From: a virus
DNA length: 28,187 nt
IMG/VR virus record: IMGVR_UViG_3300023118_000008
Coordinates: 1-28,187 of that record
Reading direction: 5' to 3' (one strand)
Part shown: positions 22,967-28,187 of the stretch, in pieces
How positions within the stretch are numbered: the stretch's first letter is position 1
Layout: the number at the start of each line of letters is the position of its first letter
Notes under the pieces: model-generated
What the model was told of the DNA's origin: nothing
Database searches by the model: none
What the model saw: only the letters and a program-made list of their open reading frames with translations
Program-made: the position numbers and the translations under genes

Positions 22967-23394
22967 GGAAGTACAGTAAAAAATTAGACTACCAAACAGA
23001 AGATTTAGAAAGTCTAAGCATAAGTGAATTAAAGAAGTTGGCTGACTATTGGCTTAGGCAGTATTTGTTGAGGCGAGAAGGAGATGTGACTTACTATTCT
23101 TGCCCTCTAAAACAAAAATTATACACTAAAGAATATATGGAAGTCGCTCATTACATTGACCGTCAATGTATGAATACTAGATATGATTTAACCAACTGCC
23201 ATTTAATTTCTAAGCAAAGTAACACTTGGGACGCCCAAATTCCAAAAGAAGGTTATAAATCAAAGCACCATTATGATTATGAAAATTATTTAGGTGATGT
23301 TATTGTGAAAGATTTAAAGGAAAGGGGAAAGGAAATTAAGACTTTCCGAAGAGAGGATTACATTGAAGTAATAGAAAAATTTAAAAATGAGTAA
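22963..23394 (+). CDS. NinG/Rap-like recombination nuclease
   Basis: This encodes 143 residues. The core, EVAHYIDRQCMNTRYDLTN (60-78) then CHLISKQSNTWDA, matches the NinG/Rap family (AGHY-x-x-R, RF-x-x-x-N, H-x-Q-C-x-x-CN), whose lambda member promotes recombination by processing branched DNA. A helical N-terminus (ISELKKLADYWLRQYLL) precedes the core and corresponds to the expected helix. Several zinc-binding cysteines of lambda NinG are missing: the first CxxC has one Cys (YSCPLKQ) and the second is SxxS-like. The histidine motif remains, so activity may persist with a changed metal site. It stands next to the recombinase gene. Confidence 0.7.
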   Translation: MRKYSKKLDYQTEDLESLSISELKKLADYWLRQYLLRREGDVTYYSCPLKQKLYTKEYMEVAHYIDRQCMNTRYDLTNCHLISKQSNTWDAQIPKEGYKSKHHYDYENYLGDVIVKDLKERGKEIKTFRREDYIEVIEKFKNE

Positions 23395-23800
23395 AGAAAA
23401 AATACATCCTTTTCTAAGATTAACTCAACTTGTAGAAGAGTATGATGATAATAAAGAAAGTTATGACGTCCATAAACTACAAATGTTGCGAGAGGAACTA
23501 AGTATAAATTTATTTTATATGTCAGACTCAGCTTCTGTAGCTCTGAGTAATTATGATTTCGCCGAACACGCCAGAAAGACCAAGACAGCGGAAAGAGAGC
23601 AGTATTATCACACACAAGTTGGGAGTAATGGTAAAGCAATGACTGTTTCAGAAGCTCAGAACCTCGCAAGAATAGATTGTAAGGAGGAAGTAGAAAATTG
23701 TAAAGAAACATTGAGGCAGAAAAAAAGAGTCGAAATAATATTATCATCTGTCTCACAAATATTAAATTCATTAAGTACAAGAATAGCGATAACAAGATAA
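23387..23800 (+). CDS. Helical phage protein upstream of recombinase, unknown
   Basis: This encodes 137 residues, nearly all helical. It carries a central GSNGKAMTVSEAQNLA segment and ends in a Leu/Ser-rich helix (SSVSQILNSLSTRIAITR). From memory, similar helical proteins lie beside single-strand annealing or recombinase genes in other phages, so it may be a recombination mediator, but I have no firm family. It overlaps the NinG-like gene by eight bases and ends seven bases before the recombinase start. Confidence 0.6.
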   Translation: MSKEKIHPFLRLTQLVEEYDDNKESYDVHKLQMLREELSINLFYMSDSASVALSNYDFAEHARKTKTAEREQYYHTQVGSNGKAMTVSEAQNLARIDCKEEVENCKETLRQKKRVEIILSSVSQILNSLSTRIAITR

Positions 23801-23807
23801 AATAAAA

Positions 23808-24809
23808 ATGGCAAAAAAAGCAGTTAAAGAAGGTGATGAAGTTGCAATGAGTGCAATTGAAAAAATGTATGCAAAATATAAAAAATCAGATAATATCTTC
23901 CAACCACCTAAATCACTAGAGGATATTGACACTTCCGTTGAAAGATTAAAAAATCCATTTCTCTCTTTTGACAGATATTTAGGAGGAGCTCCTGCGTATG
24001 GAAAAATGACGACGTACTCAGCATTTGCTTCATGTGGAAAAACAAGTTTGGCATTAGCTTTGGCAGGAGCAAACCCCGATAAAATAATTGGGTTCAGCGA
24101 CAATGAATTCAATTGGAGTGACAGTTCGTACATATGGATAGATAAATATTTTGGAATTGAAAAAGAAAGAATCCACATCCTACAGCCTACTTATTTAGAA
24201 GAAGGGGCGGAAATGGTTGAAGATTTATGTGAGGTTGCAGATATTGTTATTTTTGATGGATTTGACTCATTAGCACCAAAAGCAGAATATCAAGCAACAA
24301 TGGAAGAACAGCAAATGGGGCTTCAAGCAAGAGCCTATAAGAAGTTTTTCAGAAGATGTATGGGTAAGATTTACAAATCTAAAGCGGCATTAATCGTAAC
24401 TAACCATTTATATGAAAATATTGGAAACCCTTATGAGCCGTTTAAAGAGCCAGGAGGAAGATCTATTCACGATTTTGCTAGTCAAAAGTTATATCTGACA
24501 AGGAGTAATGTAAAAGATAAGGATAAAAATATGACAGGACAAGATGTTAACGTAACAGTTAACAAAGATAAACTATCGGGTAACAGAGGTGCTAAATTTA
24601 GTCTTCCTTATGACAATAAGACAGGTTTTGATATTGAGTTGGATATCTTAAATAACGCGGTTGAATTAGGTATTGTGAAACAAAATGGAACTTTTTTCAG
24701 TTATGACGGTACAAATATCGGACAAGGGCAATTAAAGGCAAGAAATACTTTGGCAGAAAATCCAGAGTTAACATCAGAAATCATTTCACTTTGTAAAGAA
24801 AAATTCTAA
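23808..24809 (+). CDS. RecA/UvsX-like recombinase
   Basis: This encodes 333 residues of the RecA/UvsX family, the ATPase that pairs homologous DNA strands. Walker A is SAFASCGKTS (71-80), and Walker B is VIFD ending at D150, followed by GFDSLAPKAE, which parallels the RecA DSVAALTPKAE segment. QQMGLQARAYKKF (168-180) matches the following RecA helix, and TNHLYENIGNPYEPFKEPGG (198-217) lies at the L2 DNA-binding loop. It is shorter than host RecA and lacks its C-terminal domain, as phage versions do. The stop overlaps the next ATG. With helicase, NinG-like protein and exonuclease it forms a recombination-dependent replication or repair set. Confidence 0.88.
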   Translation: MAKKAVKEGDEVAMSAIEKMYAKYKKSDNIFQPPKSLEDIDTSVERLKNPFLSFDRYLGGAPAYGKMTTYSAFASCGKTSLALALAGANPDKIIGFSDNEFNWSDSSYIWIDKYFGIEKERIHILQPTYLEEGAEMVEDLCEVADIVIFDGFDSLAPKAEYQATMEEQQMGLQARAYKKFFRRCMGKIYKSKAALIVTNHLYENIGNPYEPFKEPGGRSIHDFASQKLYLTRSNVKDKDKNMTGQDVNVTVNKDKLSGNRGAKFSLPYDNKTGFDIELDILNNAVELGIVKQNGTFFSYDGTNIGQGQLKARNTLAENPELTSEIISLCKEKF

Positions 24810-25036
24810 TGCTACTAAACAATACAATTACAATAGAAGTAACAAATGATGGTGAAAATAATAAAGTAGCTCTTAATTCAAAGGGAGCTACTTACCTGAT
24901 GGAAATTATGACTTCTTTAGAGCTTGCTAAAAACAGTTTGATGTCAGTTATTGAACAAAAAGTCAAATCAGATAGCCCTAAAGGAGATTTTAAAGAGTGG
25001 TTGAATAATTTAAAAATAGAGGATTTAGATTTTTAA
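24809..25036 (+). CDS. Small protein after recombinase, unknown
   Basis: This encodes 75 residues. Two beta strands (ITIEVTNDGENNKVALNS) are followed by a helix (YLMEIMTSLELAKNSLMSVI) and an acidic end. The ATG overlaps the recombinase stop by one base (TAATG), so it is translated with it. It might be a recombinase partner; no family is known. Confidence 0.65.
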   Translation: MLLNNTITIEVTNDGENNKVALNSKGATYLMEIMTSLELAKNSLMSVIEQKVKSDSPKGDFKEWLNNLKIEDLDF

Positions 25037-25057
25037 TCTTTTCTCGGCAATAAAATT

Positions 25058-25657
25058 ATGTTTACAAAAATAAAAAATCTTTGGACTTTATACAAATGGA
25101 ACAAAGACGTAAATAAAATAAAAAACAAAGATAGCTTCCTAAAAACCTATAAACATTTCACTCCCAAGAGAAAAGGTTCTAATACAAGAAACCTAATAGC
25201 TTCAATCTTAAAACAGATAAGGGATTATAAAGTTTTAGGTTATTACTCCGAAGCTAAAAGTCTTTATGATGAATATTGGACTTTAGATAATCATATTCCT
25301 AGTTTTGAATACATCAGAGAAAAAGTTAAAGAGTCAGAGATTTGGTTGACTTTATTTAGGAGGGATTATCCAGTGAAAGGTACTAGGTTTTGTGAGTATT
25401 TTATAAATTCTTCGGGAGGTTTAAAGACTTTTAAATTATCAAGTGAAGAGAAATCCTATGGCTTTGTTTCCGATCCATTTGTGAATGAGTTTGGAAATTC
25501 TATATCAGAGGAAAATTTGACTCAGTTTAAGTTTGCTACAAAAGAAGAAGTTGAAAAAGAAAAATCTCGCCAAAAGAAAATTTCAGACGTAGAAAAACTC
25601 ATAAAAATAAAACAGAAAGAAGTACAAGCTTTATATAACCAAAAGAATGAGTTATGA
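25058..25657 (+). CDS. Basic protein with C-terminal coiled coil, unknown
   Basis: This encodes 199 residues. The N-terminal half is rich in Lys and aromatic residues (FTKIKNLWTLYKWNKDVNK) and helical. A middle beta part (residues 100-150) follows, and residues 155-199 form a charged coiled coil (EVEKEKSRQKKISDVEKLIK). There is no motif of known function. The ATGA junction with the next gene implies coupled translation. Confidence 0.65.
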   Translation: MFTKIKNLWTLYKWNKDVNKIKNKDSFLKTYKHFTPKRKGSNTRNLIASILKQIRDYKVLGYYSEAKSLYDEYWTLDNHIPSFEYIREKVKESEIWLTLFRRDYPVKGTRFCEYFINSSGGLKTFKLSSEEKSYGFVSDPFVNEFGNSISEENLTQFKFATKEEVEKEKSRQKKISDVEKLIKIKQKEVQALYNQKNEL

Positions 25658-26025
25658 AAAAAGAAAGAGAACAGTACTTCAAATCCCTTGGCTATAGAGT
25701 AATAACAGAGGAGGATTTTGAAAATTATTCATTATATTTTAGAATATTGGAATTCGATGTATACCAAAAAAGTACATGGTCATATCCTAGCGTGTCCCCT
25801 TATCATAAAAATTTAGAACTTTATATAAAAATTACAAAGGAAGAAGAGGATTGCGAATATTATAACTTGATATTCTACGATAAAGGAATTTTTAAAATAG
25901 ATTTATCATCCTGTAAGGCTACAGTTTACGGTACTTATGTAGATGCCGTTATTATGGATGATATTCAAAGATATTATGAACTGGAAAGTTTGGAAGAAGT
26001 AAAAGAAATAGAAAATTTATTATGA
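25654..26025 (+). CDS. Acidic protein, unknown
   Basis: This encodes 123 residues. A helical start (MKKEREQYFKSLGYRVITEE) precedes a Tyr-rich beta region (LYFRILEFDVYQKSTWSY, YNLIFYDKGIFKIDLSS) and an acidic helix at the end (ELESLEEVKEIENLL). It is not recognised. It overlaps both neighbours by four bases. The final 18-base junction repeats that at 22765. Confidence 0.6.
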   Translation: MKKEREQYFKSLGYRVITEEDFENYSLYFRILEFDVYQKSTWSYPSVSPYHKNLELYIKITKEEEDCEYYNLIFYDKGIFKIDLSSCKATVYGTYVDAVIMDDIQRYYELESLEEVKEIENLL

Positions 26026-26026
26026 A
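26009..26026 (+). repeat. 18-base repeated stop/start junction, copy 2
   Basis: This copy is identical to 22765-22782 (TAGAAAATTTATTATGAA). It covers the last codons of the 123-residue gene, its stop and the following start. Confidence 0.9.
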
Positions 26027-26330
26027 GATGGAAAATAAATATATAGCAGTAACAGAGGTGTCAAATAAAGAAGTTTATATTGAACCAAAAGCGTTACCAC
26101 TAGAGAAGTTTGTAAAAAATTTAATTTTTACTCCTATAGACCTCGGTAAACAATCAAACATACAAAAACCGTTCTTAGCTTTTGAATTATCACAAGAAAT
26201 ATTTGATTTTATAAACTCTGTTGCAACTATAACTGTACCTTTATTCGGCGAAAAAGAATATAAAATAAACGACTTGACTTTTAAAATATACCCAAAAGAA
26301 GATTACGAAAACATTCACGGAAAAATATGA
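26022..26330 (+). CDS. Small beta-rich protein, unknown
   Basis: This encodes 102 residues (an alternative ATG lies six bases later). It is mostly beta: YIAVTEVSNKEVYIEPKAL, then FELSQEIFDFINSVATITVP, then KEYKINDLTFKIYPKED. No family is recognised. ATGA overlaps occur at both ends, so it belongs to the same tightly translated series as its neighbours. Confidence 0.6.
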   Translation: MKMENKYIAVTEVSNKEVYIEPKALPLEKFVKNLIFTPIDLGKQSNIQKPFLAFELSQEIFDFINSVATITVPLFGEKEYKINDLTFKIYPKEDYENIHGKI

Positions 26331-26629
26331 AACTAGGAGAATTTATAAAAGAGTTCAGCCACAACAACATTGTGAGATTAGTCTACGATTACAAAGGTGG
26401 GCATAAATTAGTAGGCGAAGATTGGAATGATGTTTCAATGGATCATGAAATCACAAGACAGACTGGAAAGTTTAAAAATTACATAAACAATGAGGTTTTA
26501 GGCTTAGCAACTATTTTAGTCAAAGGTCACTATCCTGAAGCTTTAAATATATGCATAGAAAGGTTAGAAAACCAACCACAGTTAGAAGATTTATACGAAA
26601 AGAAAAATAAAAATTCAGATGGACAATAA
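26327..26629 (+). CDS. Conserved-type small phage protein, unknown
   Basis: This encodes 100 residues. The pattern LGEFIKEFSHNNIVRLVYDY, then GEDWNDVSMDHEI, then NYINNEVLGLATILV and EALNICIERL is one I recall from small uncharacterised proteins in many tailed phages. I cannot name a function, and this should be checked by a profile search. It is placed between small early genes and overlaps the next gene by 11 bases. Confidence 0.6.
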   Translation: MKLGEFIKEFSHNNIVRLVYDYKGGHKLVGEDWNDVSMDHEITRQTGKFKNYINNEVLGLATILVKGHYPEALNICIERLENQPQLEDLYEKKNKNSDGQ

Positions 26630-26813
26630 ATTAAAAAACGCAGTAGAAGTACTAAGAGAAGCTTTAAAAACAGATGAAGGCTACAGAATTGGATGGCAAG
26701 CTAACATTGCAATGGCTTTCAAAGATGAATATTACCGTTCTAAAAATAAGGAAGAAATTCACGAAATAGCAAATAAAGCCTCAGATAATTTTTTACAATT
26801 GTTATGTCAATAG
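26619..26813 (+). CDS. Small helical phage protein, unknown
   Basis: This encodes 64 residues, all helical: LKNAVEVLREALKTDEGYRI, then GWQANIAMAFKDEYY, then IHEIANKASDNFLQLL. The GWQANIAM-F-D segment recurs, as I recall, in small proteins of many phages of unknown role. It overlaps the upstream gene by 11 bases and the downstream one by 10. Confidence 0.65.
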   Translation: MDNKLKNAVEVLREALKTDEGYRIGWQANIAMAFKDEYYRSKNKEEIHEIANKASDNFLQLLCQ

Positions 26814-26989
26814 AAAGATCTAAAGTTTCGGAGAGAGGTATATACATAAAAGAAGGTGAGTATAATTTTACAATTTCAAATACCGAAAATAGAAGAGAAT
26901 TACTCATGTCATTTCCAAAAAGATATGATAGAGAAAAGGCGAAAAAAGAATTTCAAAGTAGATTAAATAGTTACGAGTTATGCCAATAA
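26804..26989 (+). CDS. Small basic protein, unknown
   Basis: This encodes 61 residues. A beta hairpin (GIYIKEGEYNFTISNTENRR) is followed by a basic helix (RYDREKAKKEFQSRLNSY). No family is recognised. It overlaps its neighbours by about 10 bases on both sides, as part of the same series. Confidence 0.55.
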   Translation: MSIERSKVSERGIYIKEGEYNFTISNTENRRELLMSFPKRYDREKAKKEFQSRLNSYELCQ

Positions 26990-27408
26990 AAAAACAAACA
27001 GTAAATTGGACTTTTAATGGTAAGGAGATTACTTGCTTGCAAGATTGTGAAGCTAATGCTTTAGCCTTTATTTATAAAATTTCTCTTTTAGACGGCACAG
27101 GAAGATACTACATTGGTAGAAAAACTCTTCTAAAACCAAAACATACTAAAGGTGTGAATAAAGGACTTAGCAAAGGGGAGTATTCATGGAAATCATATTG
27201 TGGATCATCTAAGGAACTCTTAAAAATTTTAAAAGACGAGAAACCTTCCTACAAAAAAGAGATTTTAAAATTTACCTTCACTAAGGCTGAAACAACTTAT
27301 GAGGAAGCAAAAAATATAATCTGCTCAGGAGCTTTGACAGACCCCTTATGTTTTAATTATTGGTTTAAAGGAACAATGTACAGTAAACACTTAGAAAAAT
27401 ACACTTAG
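26980..27408 (+). CDS. SegE-like GIY-YIG endonuclease
   Basis: This encodes 142 residues. FIYKISLLDGTGRYYIGRKT (30-49) carries both halves of the GIY-YIG motif. The following basic loop and WKSYCGSSKELL (70-81) match the SegE type of phage endonuclease, in which a CGSS motif follows. Glu104 and a final DPLCFNYWFKG (121-131) supply the expected acid and Asn. There is no separate DNA-binding domain. Genes of this type spread by cutting related phages that lack them. It overlaps the upstream gene by 10 bases and abuts the exonuclease gene without a gap. Confidence 0.75.
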   Translation: MPIKKQTVNWTFNGKEITCLQDCEANALAFIYKISLLDGTGRYYIGRKTLLKPKHTKGVNKGLSKGEYSWKSYCGSSKELLKILKDEKPSYKKEILKFTFTKAETTYEEAKNIICSGALTDPLCFNYWFKGTMYSKHLEKYT

Positions 27409-28187
27409 ATGGCAAAATATTTTTACGATTGCGAATTTTTAGAAGGAAGACAAAAAGAACAGTTTCCTATGTCCTTATTTAGAAAAGAAACTAAACCGAC
27501 GATTGATTTAATCAGTATTGGAATTGTTAGTGAAGAACAAGAAGTTGAAACTCTGAATACAGGAAGGGATTGGTCTATCATCAAAGAGTTTAAAAGTAGA
27601 GAGTACTACGCTATTTCAAAAGACTTTAATCTAAAAGAGGCTTGGAATAGATTCGATTTAGAGTATAGGCTTGTTGACGCGGGAAGAGATAAACAAAATG
27701 TAAAAGTTTATTGGATTAGAGAAAATGTCCTAAGACCTATCTTTAATGAACTTTTAGAAAGATTTAATAAAGACAGTATAAAATCACTCAATAGTAATAA
27801 TTATATTGGGTGTATCCCTAATCAAAAATTCAGGTACGATCTTCTAAAATTTCTTATAAATTATTATGGTAAAACTAACAACCAAATCGCACAAGAAGTT
27901 TTTGAATTTATAACTCAAGATGAAATAAGTTTAAAAAAGGCTAAACATTACAATGTAAATTACGAAAACATTGAACTATATGGTTATTATTCAGCTTATG
28001 ACCACGTTGTACTGTGTTGGCTATTTGGTAAAATGATAGACCTTCCAAACGGGTTTCCGATGAATACAATAGACCTAAAGCAAATTTTAGATGAACAAGC
28101 TTTGAAAGAAGTTTTAGAAAATAATCAAAAAGAGAACATAGAACAAGTATTAAACTCATGGAAAAGGTTTGACAGTTACCCCAAACA
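27409..28187 (+). CDS. DnaQ-fold 3'-5' exonuclease (Rv2179c-like), cut by window end
   Basis: The frame opens at ATG 27409, directly after the SegE-like stop, and is still open at the window end: 259 codons visible. MAKYFYDCEF shows the first catalytic motif, Asp7-x-Glu9, and is followed by IDLISIGIVSEEQEVE, the typical second strand of this group. A further motif, GYYSAYDHVVLCW with Asp198, supplies the next acid. The set matches the Rv2179c-like exoribonuclease family found in many phages, which degrades single-stranded RNA or DNA ends. The gap between the motifs (about 190 residues) is long, so an insertion domain may be present. The last catalytic motif is not in the window. Confidence 0.75.
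   Translation, partial: MAKYFYDCEFLEGRQKEQFPMSLFRKETKPTIDLISIGIVSEEQEVETLNTGRDWSIIKEFKSREYYAISKDFNLKEAWNRFDLEYRLVDAGRDKQNVKVYWIRENVLRPIFNELLERFNKDSIKSLNSNNYIGCIPNQKFRYDLLKFLINYYGKTNNQIAQEVFEFITQDEISLKKAKHYNVNYENIELYGYYSAYDHVVLCWLFGKMIDLPNGFPMNTIDLKQILDEQALKEVLENNQKENIEQVLNSWKRFDSYPK

Noticed and set aside
23358-24178. Two long minus-strand open frames opposite the NinG-like, helical and recombinase genes
   Set aside because: They are antisense to genes with clear motifs and tight same-strand overlaps, and their translations look like low-complexity reverse-frame sequence rich in Leu, Phe, Ser and Tyr.
1-28187. CRISPR arrays, reverse transcriptase or diversity-generating repeats, integrase
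   Set aside because: No regularly spaced direct repeats, no YxDD-type reverse transcriptase and no integrase motifs were seen on either strand.

Overview
This window is part of an AT-rich tailed double-stranded DNA bacteriophage (or prophage). The host is probably a member of the Bacteroidota. The main evidence is five promoter-like sites of the Bacteroidota type (TTTG or TTG, a 19-20 base spacer, then TAnnTTTG) placed in front of genes. Gene starts lack Shine-Dalgarno sequences and have A-rich leaders instead. I cannot assign the phage lineage: the portal-scaffold-capsid layout and divergent halves recall large Bacteroidota phages, but no protein lets me name a genus.

Left part (1-17245, minus strand) is the packaging and virion cluster. 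In transcription order it holds seven small, mostly overlapping genes (17245 down to 14481). These include a possible GroES-like mini-protein, a winged-helix protein, a Cys-rich protein and a helical protein in the small-terminase position. They are followed by a large terminase interrupted by a 373-residue LAGLIDADG intein, the portal, an acidic scaffold-like protein, the probable major capsid protein, two connector or unknown proteins, a 740-residue structural protein with an inserted surface-type region, and two small genes at the window edge. Separate promoters precede the portal and scaffold genes. GGGAGG-type hairpins follow the capsid gene and the 740-residue gene.

Centre (17246-17800) is the control region. 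A leftward and a rightward promoter diverge, both with the -7 box TATCTTTG and 20-base spacing. A second rightward promoter of the same type lies after a 70-codon gene and drives a 160-base non-coding leader. That leader can fold into several hairpins, two of which carry complementary 7-base loops. This candidate structured RNA is the most interesting unexplained element here.

Right part (17382-28187, plus strand) is the early or replication cluster, tightly packed with stop/start overlaps. It holds a double winged-helix protein, a GIY-YIG endonuclease flanked by three repeats on each side, an SF2 helicase, small genes including a protein that resembles EF-Tu domain II, a NinG-like recombination nuclease, a RecA/UvsX-like recombinase, a SegE-like GIY-YIG endonuclease, and a DnaQ-fold exonuclease cut by the window end. 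Helicase, NinG-like protein, recombinase and exonuclease together suggest phage-encoded recombination and repair. No DNA polymerase, integrase, lysis gene, tRNA or CRISPR array is visible, and no gene-free stretch exceeds about 210 bases.
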